A program made the position numbers and the translations under genes. The notes below the pieces were generated by a model, which did not search any database, had not been told where the DNA came from, and saw only the letters and a program-made list of their open reading frames with translations. Below are positions 34,334 through 47,498 of a DNA stretch of 64,000 nt, piece after piece. This DNA is from Metridium senile (taxonomy: Eukaryota > Cnidaria > Anthozoa > Actiniaria > Metridiidae). The DNA lies in NCBI GenBank assembly GCA_949775045.1, contig OX459105.1, forward strand, positions 16,374,353 through 16,438,352. The letters are read 5' to 3'. Positions within the stretch are counted from its first letter, which is position 1. Each line of letters begins with the position of its first letter.

Positions 34334-35174
34334 TGCTTGCTGACAAACAATGGAGCAAATGGAGTTTATGTTTGTTTAACACAAAAGGGAGTTTAAAATG
34401 TGATTGTTTAGATTTATTGGTTAATTACATAACTATAATATATAAGTATTCCTTTGACAACCATTCTCAGTACCCATTGGAGTAACAAATAAAATCCATA
34501 CATAGAAATGTTTCACTCTTTGACAGACTTTGTCGCAGTTTATACCTCTCATTTTCGTAGAGTGCACGCCAAATATTCGTGAAACAAAACTATAACTAGT
34601 GGGTAATCTCTACAGAAGGACAGTGCAACTATTGTATCATTTATTATGTGTATTGTGTGGTACATGAATTCTTAGCTATTCAACAGCCAAATAGCTTATA
34701 ACTAATTGCAATTGTTCGATAGATCTATGGCGTGCCCTCTACATGCTAGGAGACGCTGCTTTTTTACCGTACGCGGCAAGAGAAAAGATACCTCTGCTCT
34801 AAATCGTTCATTTTTACGGTGACAAAAATATCCTCTGCTAGCTCAACTGTTCTCAAAGCTTATTACATCATAATTTTCACTTTTCATATTGTTTATAGAT
34901 TTAATTTGTTGCTCCATATAGTTCCTAAAAACACTGACACTACCTGTACAAGTTGTTAGCTTGGTTAAGTGGATTGTATCAGAGTTTATGACTAAGGAAT
35001 GGTCATGAAGGTTAACATATTCACTAATCAAAGTACGGATCTAATTGTACACCAATTATGTTGTCCTCAATTGATAATCTAAAAATAAAGAAAAAATGTG
35101 TCATCACTACTTATCAATTAGACAACACTAAGTTGCGCGCTCATGGCGTTATAGACTAGCATGTGTACAGCCAT

Positions 35175-35222
35175 CCCCACCCCTCCCCCCTACGTTTCTC
35201 TCAGTAGGAGGGGAGGGGTGGG
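35175..35222. repeat. G/C-rich hairpin
   Basis: CCCCACCCCTCCCCCCTA and TAGGAGGGGAGGGGTGGG flank a short loop. It lies in the last intron-side region of the AP-1 mu copy, and is repeated at 45455-45502. Confidence 0.7.
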
Positions 35223-35550
35223 AACGACTGTACATTGGCTTTTATAGATGCACGAGAGAAAATATAAAGAACGATTAAAACAAGCGTAAAGGCACGATTA
35301 CACGGTGCAATTTTCTCTGCAACTTGTCTCACAACGAGCAAGAAAATTGCGAGACAAGTTGCAGAGTTCATGGCTACACGATGCAACGGAGACGTAATCG
35401 ATGCCAAAAGTAGAAACAAATTCTACTTTTCGCAACGATTGCTGCAACTTGTGTTGTGTTGCAAGAGTGGCACGAGGAGAACAACGGTTTGATATCAGCC
35501 TGCGTGAGTGTGCAGCCCATGTTGAAATAGTTCAAAGGTTTTTGACCAAT

Positions 35551-35704
35551 AGACCCTTTTAATAAGTCCCGAAGTATTGTGTTTTCCGCGCTTGACGTCA
35601 AATTTATTATTTTGAAAATTTGTATAATATGAAAGGAATTGCAAAGAAAAAATTTGACGTCAAGCGCGGAAAACACAACACTTCGGGACTTATTAAAAGG
35701 GTCT
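35551..35704. mobile_element. Near-perfect foldback with TA flanks
   Basis: 54-nt arms (AGACCCTTTTAATAAGTCCC ... CGCGCTTGACGTCAAATT) with about one mismatch, flanked by TA. It lies in the last intron of the AP-1 mu copy. The same element is at 45831-45984 in the intact gene. Confidence 0.85.
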
Positions 35705-36519
35705 ATAAGAGCACGCGTAATAATTGTGCTACATTATAAAACAGTTCAATAACCTACCTCCATTTTGTGTGATGTATCTAACCCATGGAAGAGCTTGGTA
35801 ACCGCTCTTTTCTATGATCTTCAAATATCGAACCTGTATAAGAAATGAATCATACATTCATGATCCATGGCTAGTGTTATCAATTCATAAGATGGCAATC
35901 GAGCATACCTGGATACCAGATACTGTGAAATAAGGGATTTCAAATTTCAGCTTGATGGGTGGCTTTCCTTCATTTTCCTCTGAAAATTTGACAAAGCAAC
36001 AATATATTCACTTATAGAACTCATTAATAATTAATGAGAATTTCACAAAAGAAATCACGTCTGTGACATGTTCTGTAAATCTCATACAAATTTCGTCCTG
36101 ATTTGCATAAGTTTCAACTTGAATTTTCTCGGCCAGACATTTTTTTATCTTGACAATTTTAGTGAAACATGAAAGAACTTACATTGGACTTACTATACAA
36201 TATTTGCGTCCGATCTGTATGCAATATGCAACGGTCCTTCTTCGACTCGCCGTTGTACATCACATACAGATCGGCTGCTCGTATTGTATATATTCACAAA
36301 ATGTACTGCTGAGATATTACAACAGGTGTCAGTTGAACCTATTAAATTACTTTAAAGAGGCCATAGTTAAATATGTTTTACCTGCTTCAACACTTGGTAG
36401 ATTGAAGTGAGCCCTCAGAAGGAATTCCTTTCCACCCTGCACAAATGATTCATTAGAAGAACTTATCACAACAACTATCATGGTGATGATCATCATTATC
36501 GCCTACATAATCATCATCA

Positions 36520-37177
36520 TCATCATCATCATCATCACCCTAATTGTATTCAACATCATCCTATTCATCATCATCATCACCATCATCATCATCATATCAA
36601 TCATCATCATCCTATTCATCATAATCATCATCACCATCCTTTTAATCATGATTGTCATCATCATCATCATCATCATCACCATAATTGTATTCAACATCAT
36701 CCTATTCATCATCATCATCACCATCATCATATCAATCATCATCATCCTATTCATCGTAATCACCATCACCATCATCATCATATCAATCATCATCATCCTA
36801 ATCATCCTAATCATCATTATCATCCTTATTGTATTCAACATCATCCTATTCATCATAATCATCATATCAACCATCATCTTCATCCTATTCATCATCATCA
36901 TCATGATAATCATCACCATCATCCTAATTGTATTCAACATCATCCTATTCATCATCATCATCATCATCATATCAATCATCATATCAACCATCATCTTCAT
37001 CCTATTCATCATCATCATCATGATAATCATCATCATCATCCTAATTGTATTCAACATCATCCTATTCATCATCATCATCATCATCATATCAATCATCATA
37101 TCAACCATCATCTTCATCATCATCCTATTCATCATGATTGTCATCACATCATCCTCACCATCCTCTTCAATATAACT

Positions 37178-37218
<41 letters not shown>

Positions 37219-37220
37219 AT
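36520..37220. repeat. ATC-rich microsatellite/minisatellite, AP-1 mu intron 10 (left copy)
   Basis: (CATCAT)n interrupted by a recurring CTAATTGTATTCAACATCAT / CCTATTCATC block. Both strands are open (Ile/Met/Phe-rich), but this is a repeat artefact. The intact-gene copy is at about 46800-47503 with one substitution and a small length change. Confidence 0.9.
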
Positions 37221-37340
37221 CACCACCATCACCACCATCATAACCAAGCACCAACAGAGTTCAACTTACAGGAAATGACTTGATATTCCAGATAACTAGA
37301 TTCTGTTCTGGTGCATACTTGGCACTTCCTACTGTGGCCT

Positions 37341-37918
37341 GGTAACAATAAAAATAGACAATACTTAGACAGACAAATATGAAGAGAAAAGATCATAGAA
37401 CTAAAGGCTCTTAAGGAATGATGGTAACAATAGAAATAGACAATACTTAGACAGACAAATATGAAGAGAAAAGATCACAGAACTAAAGGCTCTTAAGGAA
37501 TGATGGTAACAATAGAAATAGACAATACTTAGACAGACAAATGTGAAGAGAAAAGATCATAGAACTAAAGGCTCTTAAGGAATGATGGTAACAATAGAAA
37601 TAGACAATACTTAGACAGACAAATATGAAGAGAAAAGATCACAGAACTAAAGGCTCTTAAGGAATGATGGTAACAATAGAAATAGACAATACTTAGACAG
37701 ACAAATATGAAGAGAAAAGATCATAGAACTAAAGGCTCTTAAGGAATGATGGTAACAATAGAAATACACAATACTAATAGACAGACAAATATGAAGAGAA
37801 AAGAACATAGAACTAAAGGCTCTTAAGGAATGATGGTAACAATAGAAATAGACAATACTTAGACAGACAAATATCAAGAGAAAAGATCATAGAACTAAAG
37901 GCTATTAAGGAATGATAG
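37341..37918. repeat. 82-bp minisatellite, about 7 copies
   Basis: The unit begins GGTAACAATAGAAATAGACA and ends CTCTTAAGGAATGAT. It lies in AP-1 mu intron 9. The copy at about 47624-48198 has the same number of units. Confidence 0.92.
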
Positions 37919-39315
37919 TTACTTTGCTGTGACATGTAATCAGACTAATCTTATTGTCCTGTGAACAAAAGTTTCTTTACACTCTTTTCAAGGTAAGAGA
38001 GAAAAACTCTGCTCTCACAGTAAGCCTATTGTGGAGACCATGAAATGAAGTAATAAGAGGCTGTTTTTACCTTAAATTTAGGAGAATCAGCATCGGTCGG
38101 CACAGGGATAAGAATTTCTACATTATTGGCAGTTGATCTTCTCTTGAATTGACTCTTGGCCTAAAAAATAATCAATTTATTATCATTAATGAAACCTCAA
38201 ATATTATCTTTGTCAAAAATAATAAATAAATTATGAAAATTTTAAGTACTCATGACGATAGATGTAACATTATGATAATGAAAATATGTCAAAATTGATT
38301 ACAATCAAAAATGATGCTCATGAATGCTGATAAGATAATAATCAAAAACACATATTTCAGAATAAAAGATAATTGTTTCATCTTTTTCTCCTTACTTTGA
38401 TCATGTACTCTACTCTACTGTGTGAATGTCGTTCTATCACAGATTCAATCCAGATCAATGGTTTCACCTGAAAAATATACAAAATAATTATTGAATAACA
38501 CATTTGCATTTTAGAGTCATGACAGTATACTGCAGCTATGAAAATGCTTGGTCTACTTTCTTTGTGAAATAATTGGTGGTGATTGTTCTAGTATTTGATC
38601 ATATGCACTTGTTAATTTGAGCGTTACAAGTATTACATTATTATTAGTAGTTAGTATTTTCAAGAGGTGGACAAAATCTGAATAACAAAGAAAATTTGTA
38701 AAGCATTCTGGTACTTGTAGTAAAATGGAAAGAAAAGGTAAAAGCACAAAGTTTTAGTGTGGTAGTTAATTCAGCAAGAACAAAGCTATTCTCTCAGGAA
38801 GCTGACAGTATGCTCTTTCTCCCTCCAGGGTTCCCACTCATATGAAAAAGTAAAATGCCCTGACTTTTCCTTGACCAAAACCAATTTTTCAATTACCAAG
38901 TGGCACACTTCTATTTAGTCCTTTTAATGAAAAAGTTTAATGAAGTTTCCTTTAGGAGTGAAATTGCATGATTATCACCAAAAAGAATTTGAGAATGATG
39001 ACAAAAATTCCCTCACTTTTCCCTGACTCTTAAAGAAATTGCAAATTTTCCTGACCAAAATCAAAACTCCCTGACAATTCCCTGACCACCTTCTAAGACG
39101 CCATCACAAAAATGTCCCATTTTTGGTAATTGATGGTATCACTGTGAACAATGCCCAACTTACATGAGTGTTCAGACGGTACGACATCAACTCAAATTCA
39201 CCATCTGGTGGGATGAATGAAATGGTACGGTCATTCTCAAATCGTGACAGACGGACACACTGGTGAAACTTGACATCTTCAAGTTCAACTGCTTTACTCT
39301 TAATTGCCACCTAGG

Positions 39316-39590
39316 AAAGACAGACGGACGCATGTCAAACATGTGGCATAGATAGATACACAGACAGACAGACAGATAGACAGATAGACAGACAGACAGG
39401 CATTATACATTTGTAACCATAAGTTATGGGAAAGACATAGACAGACAGACACAAAGACACAAAGACACAAAAACCGACAGACACAAAGACAAACAGAAAG
39501 ACACAAAGACAGACAGACAGACATAAACTCTATGGGAAAGATAGACACACAGGTGGAGAGACAGACAGATACCAACCATTCAAGAAAGGC
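39316..39590. repeat. (GACA)n-rich tract, AP-1 mu intron 6
   Basis: Degenerate GACAGACA and ACAAAGAC repeats. Copy at 49591-49865. Confidence 0.85.
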
Positions 39591-39821
39591 AGACTTTAGT
39601 GGTGCCAAAAATACCATTGCATAACTTGTAACATATGCAATGCAAATTAACTAGTAAATACACTTACGACCAGTGCTTTCAAAGAGGACTTTGTCGTTGA
39701 GACCCAATCGTAACTCAGGCATTCCAGAGAGATAACACCTCATCTTGACAGTACCTACGATCTCGCTGCGAAGTACATTCCCACTTGAGCTCACCTACAA
39801 TTAAGACCAAGATATTGTTTA

Positions 39822-40240
39822 TTAACAAGATACTATTATTTTATATTAGCAAGATATTATTTGTTATCAAGATATTGTTTATTAACAAGATACTATTATT
39901 TTATATTAGCAAGATATTATTTGTTATCAAGATATTGTTTATTAACAAGATACTATTATTTTATATTAGCAAGATATTGTTTATTAACAAGATACTATTA
40001 TTTTATATTAGCAAGATATTATTTGTTATCAAGATATTGTTTATTAACAAGATACTATTATTTTATATTAGCAAGATATTATTTGTTATCAAGATATTGT
40101 TTATTAACAAGATACTATTATTTTATATTAGCAAGATATTATTTGTTATCAAGATATTGTTTATTAACAAGATACTATTATTTTATATTAGCAAGATATT
40201 ATTTGTTATCAAGATATTGTTTATTATAACCAAATATAAT
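39822..40240. repeat. 60-bp minisatellite, about 6-7 copies, AP-1 mu intron 5
   Basis: The unit is CAAGATATTGTTTATTAACA ... GCAAGATATTATTTGTTAT. One unit is truncated. Copy at about 50097-50515. Confidence 0.92.
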
Positions 40241-40329
40241 TGTTATTATCAAGATATATTATTCCTTGTCAAGATATTTATTACCTCTAAATATTCTCTA
40301 ATATTTACACAGTGAATTTTATTTTATTT

Positions 40330-40630
40330 TATTAGCTTTTTCCTTCATACGAAGGCAAGGGACACCACAACTGCTTACGCCAATTACTGTGGGCCCTGTA
40401 GTATGCTGAAACCTGACTGTTGTGCAGGGAGACAATCCCCTGCTCTTTGCGAAAGGCACAACAGGATCTTTTAAGTCCACCTTATATAGGAGTTAGAGTG
40501 AAAGCAGACAGGGCCTCTGGCTTTATGTCCTTATCCGAGAAGACAAGGCACTGAGAGAGTGAAGTGTCTTGCCCAAGGACACCACGCAATTGCCTGGGCC
40601 AAGAATCGAACCCAGACCATTAGGCCTGGA
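40330..40630. mobile_element. SINE-like dispersed repeat in AP-1 mu intron 5
   Basis: Starts TTTTTCCTTCATACGAAGGC and ends near GCCAAGAATCGAACCCAGACC, a minus-strand B-box-like sequence. Relatives at 10066 and 24345. Right copy about 50605-50905. Confidence 0.5.
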
Positions 40631-40940
40631 ATGATAATGCAGCAGTAATGTGTGCTTACCATCAAGTTAACAGATTCAATTACATCCAAGAAAACCTCAT
40701 TCTTTCTGTATTTGATATTTTCTCCTCTCCAGGACACAGCGTTAGTAAGCGCTGGTGGGGGTTTGGGTGCTAGCTCAAGTTTGTGGCCTTCTTGAGTAAT
40801 GTACCTGATAAAAATATAAAATTTTCTATGAGTACACTAAGTCAATAAATAATGTCAAGATTTTCCAACACAAGTGTCTATTAGTTGATTTACTCTGCCT
40901 TATAATATTTTTCAACATTTGTTGACAGAACTAAACTTAC

Positions 40941-42298
40941 CATTCGTGATGACAACCGTGCGCAGTTTCTTCTCAATTCGTTCAGCTCGCTGATCATTTT
41001 CTCTAAAAATACACAATTTAGGCAAAATAGGCAATTTATTGTGTGCAGGAATTTTTTTTTTTCGTCTTTCGTGGTTGTGCAGGAATTGTTTTTTCAACTT
41101 CCTGCGAATAATTGTTTTGGTCACTGTTGTTGTGCACAATTTTGTTTTTCTGTAATGCTGTGCTTGATTTTGTTTTTTCGCCCAACCCGTCCATCAAATA
41201 TCTAATTGTCCGTCCCTTAGTGGTGTGTGGCATGTGAAATCGATATTCAATATCAACTGATATGTTGTTTTACTGGTAATATACACTGTTTATACTCTTC
41301 TTCTATTATCATTTAAAACATCCTTGAAAACTCACTTATTCAGAAAAGCTTACTTCAGTGACTGTGTATGAATACCCAACTTTGGTTAACTATTCCGTCA
41401 ATATTACAGTGAGGACACTCGAAACGTGAACACTTTCACTTTTTTGTTACTTTTTTTTACCTACATCCCTTGAGCGAATAGATTAGAAATATGATTTATT
41501 ATGAACTCTTTGTGTATTTGATCTCACTGCTTCATTTTTAGAGGTTTTGAAGCAGTAGAAGGTTCAGAAAATAATAACATGAAAAAAGTCAAGTGTTCAC
41601 GGTTCGAGTATCCTCACTGTAATTAATTTATTATTATATCTATAAAAACAAACATTTTAATGGATGAACAGTATATGAATAATTAATTTTAATTTTTCGA
41701 TGAGTTTATTTAAAAATAGATAGTCTGATATTGTAAATATATATTAATTAGCATATATTTAGAAACATTTTAAATTTATGTAACCGCATTGAGCTTTGTA
41801 AATGCGGAAAAAAGAATGTTTATATTATTATATTCTTCTATGATGAAACTATATATATATGTATTTGTACTTTGTAATTTAATTTTATGAACATTTATTT
41901 ATTTATTTACTTATTTTGGATGGCAGCCTTAGAATGGGAATTAAGTTTCGCCCTGCTACCATCCTGTTGTAATTTTTGTAATGCAACGAACTGTAATTAA
42001 AAAAAAACTGCAATATATTTATGGTAAATTTGTCTGGTAAATATTTCACAACAATACCTTGGTCGAAGCGTTTTGTTCCGACTTATCCAGCGATGTTCAA
42101 AATGACAAGAATAATTGCCGACAATGAGATAAGTAGAACGATAACCAATACCACAGTTTCTCTGCGGCACCGTGAAGCGTTACCAATACCATGAGGGTTA
42201 ATATTATTAGTTGGTCTTGTGAATGTTTTGTTCTGATGTCGTTCTTCAATGTCTTCGTAGGTATGTTCTTTTGGATTTTCCATGTAAAATGATGACAC
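40941..42298 (-). pseudogene. Collagen-like short form 5' fragment with nonsense codon
   Basis: Copy of exons 1-2 of the 30071-32018 gene (exons 42298-42058 and 41002-40941), cut by the tandem-duplication junction at 40861, so the collagen and six-Cys exons are absent. A single change in exon 1 (plus strand ACTAATCC to ACTTATCC, about 42084) makes TTA into TAA immediately after the TM segment. It is non-functional on two counts. Confidence 0.9.
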
Positions 42299-45200
42299 GT
42301 ACCCCTGGTAGTACTTTGTTCTAATTCACTAAACCACTATATTTGTAAAGGATAATTTAGCGATAATAAGTATATTTAAGGAGTAACAGCAATTTTAGAG
42401 GAAAATTTGATCACTATAGGATTTATACATATATAGTGCTCAGGGAGCCGATAGATAGCTGAGAGATATAATTTATACATTTGCCATAGGACCTCCTACG
42501 GTGTTTGAAGTTATATCCTTTTAAGAGCAGAGTCCAAATGACCATATTTGTATGTGGATGAGACGTTCGTCAACGCTTTCGTTTTTTGATTTTACTTTCG
42601 TTGTTTTTGGAAATACAATACAATACAATACAATACAATACTTTTTATTTACATTCTTTTACATTTTTAAATACTTATGTTCTAATTACAAATTAATTGT
42701 TTAATTACATTTTTCTTTTCTCATATTTTTGTTATTAGTAAATTTTTGGAATGTCAGTGTCTAAATTAACACTTAGTTTTCGAGTTAGACACTGTCTATG
42801 GAAAACGAAAAACGGCACTTTTCCAGCAGAACAACTTACTAACGATAGAAGATATTCCGTTTTCCCCTTTCATTTCACGTTTCAGTTTCAGCAATTTATG
42901 CATTAGAATGGGAATTAAGTTTCACCCTGCTACCATCCTGTTTTAATTTTTGTATGATGCAACGAACTGTAGTTAAATTAAATGTGTTTGGTTAGAGGAT
43001 TATTCTCTTAATTTCCAAATATTCAGTCCCAAATAAAGACTTTACTATAGTTCAGCAGGTACAACAGAGTTATGCCTCGAGTTACGGTTCTTAAAGACCC
43101 ATGGTCAATTACCAGCATGCACTGCGTTAACGACTGAATTGCGTTGACCATGAAAATCGTACATGCAGACATTCTGATATCTTTTGCGATGTGATTGGAT
43201 GTGTACGATCTTATTAAATTGTTTATCGTTTTGTTTTCTCGTAATAGTACCGACTGCTAATCAACATAAACAACGCAAAGCATGCTGGTAGGTTACAAAA
43301 AGCAAGCTTGTAAGTGACCGATGGGTCTTTAAGCCCAACCATATGATATCCTGCTGAGTTGACCTTCAGAACAAACACAAGCTCAACCAATCAGAATTGA
43401 GGAATCAACATCGTATTTTGATTAGCATTTCTCATTATTCTGCCAAAAGAATTTATGTAATACGAGTTCTTCCATCTTTAAATTAATTGCAAATGCTAGT
43501 CAAACTCATGGTTGGATTATATTTCAATCGACAAGAAAAGTCTACATGGTATACTCGGAAAATGCTCAAAAATTGCTAACCAAAAAAAATGACCCATAAT
43601 TCCTTTCGGAGAAGGCGATCAACTCAGCTGGATCCTTATTCTGAAGTAAAGTGGACGACAGTATATTTGAAATAGAAACCTTTATTACTTGACCTACTAG
43701 AGTTACTTACAACAACCTGTACAATAAAGTTGAACATTTTATCTTATTGTTTGACTTGGAATCATTTTAACAAAAGGTCTGTACTGCAAAAACGGTTTAG
43801 CTGATACAACTCAAAATATCGATTACATCATTGCATTCTGGATGACATTTAATAGTGAGTAAACTCAAACCATCATATAGAGAGATGAAGATTTACCATT
43901 GAATAAAATGTAGTCAATGTATTGAGTAAACCCCGACTTTTATTCAAAATATCGTTGGATCAACGCATTTCGAACAATGCCGTTTTTGCAGTGTGAAGAA
44001 AGGAAATTCTCCTGTTTGTTACTGTCTCGGTTCTGGAAGTAGTCTCTTCCCCTTAATGATAAAGAGCTGTGATTCCCGAGAAACTATGGAATAATAGCAA
44101 AGAAAACTAGTAATCATAGGCTAGGTTTACACGGGACCGGACGAATTTTTGACCGGTCAAAAGATCGACCTTCACACGGAACCGGTCATTACAATATTTT
44201 CGTTTTGACCGGTTAGGCGTCCAAATTATTGCACGTTTAGCGCGGTCCCGTGTGTTTTTTTTTAACGGTTAAAACTTTGTCCGGTACCGTGTAAACGGAG
44301 CCATAGTCATATGTCTCACAGGGTACGATATCGACAAGGGCTATAGCTACTGGTAATTGTTTATCATCTCCTTGCCGATAAAGAGCTTTGCTTAATAAGC
44401 ATTATTCCATTCTTTACTGTAGTCATGAAGTCTCCATAGAACTTCCTTTCATTTAATAATACAAATACTAATAACTATTATTATTCGTTTCATTTACACT
44501 GAATGAAATAGTAGTGCTTGCTACCCTGCTAGCAGAGTAAGTTTGTCTAAAAACTAGCTAGTTTTGTTCCTTCGCAGTAGAGCGAGATAAACTTTCTCTG
44601 CTAGTAGGGTAAGTGCTTGCTGACAAACAATGGAGCAAATGGAGTTTATGTTTGTTTAACACAAAAGGGAGTTTAAAATGTGATTGTTTAGATTTATTGG
44701 TTAATTACATAACTATAATATATAAGTATTCCTTTGACAACCATTCTCAGTACCCATTGGAGTAACAAATAAAATCCATACATAGAAATGTTTCACTCTT
44801 TGACAGACTTTGTCGCAGTTTATACCTCTCATTTTCGTAGAGTGCACGCCAAATATTCGTGAAACAAAACTATAACTAGTGGGTAATCTCTACAGAAGGA
44901 CAGTGCAACTATTGTATCATTTATTATGTGTATTGTGTGGTACATGAATTCTTAGCTATTCAACAGCCAAATAGCTTATAACTAATTGCAATTGTTCGAT
45001 AGATCTATGGCGTGCCCTCTACATGCTAGGAGACGCTGCTTTTTTACCGTACGCGGCAAGAGAAAAGATACCTCTGCTCTAAATCGTTCATTTTTACGGT
45101 GACAAAAATATCCTCTGCTAGCTCAACTGTTCTCAAAGCTTATTACATCATAATTTTCACTTTTCATATTGTTTATAGATTTAATTTGTTGCTCCATATA

Positions 45201-45335
45201 GTTCCTAAAAACACTGACACTACCTGTACAAGTTGTTAGCTTGGTTAAGTGGATTGTATCAGAGTTTATGACTAAGGAATGGTCATGAAGGTTAACATAT
45301 TCACTAATCAAAGTACGGATCTAATTGTACACCAA
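42299..45335. other. Repeat-rich spacer, right copy of 32019-35055
   Basis: Contains the LINE tail (42613-42798), MITE (44118-44303) and foldback (44520-44613). It is the 3' flank of the intact AP-1 mu gene. No gene. Confidence 0.5.
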
Positions 45336-47457
45336 TTATGTTGTCCTCAATTGATAATCTAAAAATAAAGAAAAAATGTGTCATCACTACTTATCAATTA
45401 GACAACACTAAGTTGCGCGCTCATGGCGTTATAGACTAGCATGTGTACAGCCATCCCCACCCCTCCCCCCTACGTTTCTCTCAGTAGGAGGGGAGGGGTG
45501 GGAACGACTGTACATTGGCTTTTATAGATGCACGAGAGAAAATATAAAGAACGATTAAAACAAGCGTAAAGGCACGATTACACGGTGCAATTTTCTCTGC
45601 AACTTGTCTCACAACGAGCAAGAAAATTGCGAGACAAGTTGCAGAGTTCATGGCTACACGATGCAACGGAGACGTAATCGATGCCAAAAGTAGAAACAAA
45701 TTCTACTTTTCGCAACGATTGCTGCAACTTGTGTTGTGTTGCAAGAGTGGCACGAGGAGAACAACGGTTTGATATCAGCCTGCGTGAGTGTGCAGCCCAT
45801 GTTGAAATAGTTCAAAGGTTTTTGACCAATAGACCCTTTTAATAAGTCCCGAAGTATTGTGTTTTCCGCGCTTGACGTCAAATTTATTATTTTGAAAATT
45901 TGTATAATATGAAAGGAATTGCAAAGAAAAAATTTGACGTCAAGCGCGGAAAACACAACACTTCGGGACTTATTAAAAGGGTCTATAAGAGCACGCGTAA
46001 TAATTGTGCTACATTATAAAACAGTTCAATAACCTACCTCCATTTTGTGTGATGTATCTAACCCATGGAAGAGCTTGGTAACCGCTCTTTTCTATGATCT
46101 TCAAATATCGAACCTGTATAAGAAATGAATCATACATTCATGATCCATGGCTAGTGTTTTCAATTCATAAGATGGCAATCGAGCATACCTGGATACCAGA
46201 TACTGTGAAATAAGGGATTTCAAATTTCAGCTTGATGGGTGGCTTTCCTTCATTTTCCTCTGAAAATTTGACAAAGCAACAATATATTCACTTATAGAAC
46301 TCATTAATAATTAATGAGAATTTCACAAAAGAAATCACGTCTGTGACATGTTCTGTAAATCTCATACAAATTTCGTCCTGATTTGCATAAGTTTCAACTT
46401 GAATTTTCTCGGCCAGACATTTTTTTATCTTGACAATTTTAGTGAAACATGAAAGAACTTACATTGGACTTACTATACAATATTTGCGTCCGATCTGTAT
46501 GCAATATGCAACGGTCCTTCTTCGACTCGCCGTTGTACATCACATACAGATCGGCTGCTCGTATTGTATATATTCACAAAATGTACTGCTGAGATATTAC
46601 AACAGGTGTCAGTTGAACCTATTAAATTACTTTAAAGAGGCCATAGTTAAATATGTTTTACCTGCTTCAACACTTGGTAGATTGAAGTGAGCCCTCAGAA
46701 GGAATTCCTTTCCACCCTGCACAAATGATTCATTAGAAGAACTTATCACAACAACTATCATGGTGATGATCATCATTATCGCCTACATAATCATCATCAT
46801 CATCATCATCATCATCACCCTAATTGTATTCAACATCATCCTATTCATCATCATCATCACCATCATCATCATCATATCAATCATCATCATCCTATTCATC
46901 ATAATCATCATCACCATCCTTTTAATCATGATTGTCATCATCATCATCATCATCATCACCCTAATTGTATTCAACATCATCCTATTCATCATCATCATCA
47001 CCATCATCATATCAATCATCATCATCCTATTCATCGTAATCACCATCACCATCATCATCATATCAATCATCATCATCCTAATCATCCTAATCATCATTAT
47101 CATCCTTATTGTATTCAACATCATCCTATTCATCATAATCATCATATCAACCATCATCTTCATCCTATTCATCATCATCATCATGATAATCATCACCATC
47201 ATCCTAATTGTATTCAACATCATCCTATTCATCATCATCATCATCATCATATCAATCATCATATCAACCATCATCTTCATCCTATTCATCATCATCATCA
47301 TGATAATCATCATCATCATCCTAATTGTATTCAACATCATCCTATTCATCATCATCATCATCATCATATCAATCATCATATCAACCATCATCTTCATCAT
47401 CATCCTATTCATCATGATTGTCATCACATCATCCTCACCATCCTCTTCAATATAACT

Positions 47458-47498
<41 letters not shown>

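Larger units (their letters stand above)
32019..35055. other. Repeat-rich spacer, left copy
   Basis: 5' flank of the short collagen-like gene (to about 33.2 kb, interrupted by a LINE tail at 32333-32518). Then the continuation of the unit sequence, a MITE (33838-34023), a small foldback (34240-34333) and AT-rich DNA. It lies downstream of the AP-1 mu 3' copy. No gene supported. Confidence 0.5.
35056..40804 (-). pseudogene. AP-1 mu 3' half, duplicated exons 5-14, frameshifted
   Basis: Exons 40804-40660, 39794-39668, 39310-39164, 38467-38396, 38160-38071, 37338-37270, 36436-36382, 35979-35909, 35833-35758, 35078-35056 correspond one for one to exons 5-14 of the intact gene at 45336-53200. Exons 1-4 are not duplicated. 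In exon 7 a 4-nt insertion (AATT, about 39302) changes GGC AAG AGT to GGC AAT TAA. It has no promoter of its own that I can see, though read-through from the intact gene could include these exons. It is a pseudogene fragment. Confidence 0.9.

Noticed and set aside
35374..35676. 100-codon minus-strand frame, also at 45654-45956
   Set aside because: It runs through a foldback element and intron 13 of AP-1 mu.
36480..37175. Long open frames on both strands (Ile/Phe-rich and Met-rich)
   Set aside because: They are translations of an ATC-rich repeat in an AP-1 mu intron; both strands stay open because the repeat lacks stops.
37341..37918. Regularly spaced repeat that could be mistaken for a CRISPR array
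   Set aside because: The units are direct head-to-tail 82-bp repeats without unique spacers, in a eukaryotic intron.
39300..39617. Cysteine/serine-rich minus-strand frame
   Set aside because: It is the (GACA)n tract read in reverse. In the right copy the same frame merely runs on into AP-1 mu exon 7.
39785..40315. 176-codon open frame of repeated ILFINKILLFYISK
   Set aside because: The 60-bp minisatellite has a period divisible by three, so a stop-free frame persists. It lies in an intron and has no domain.
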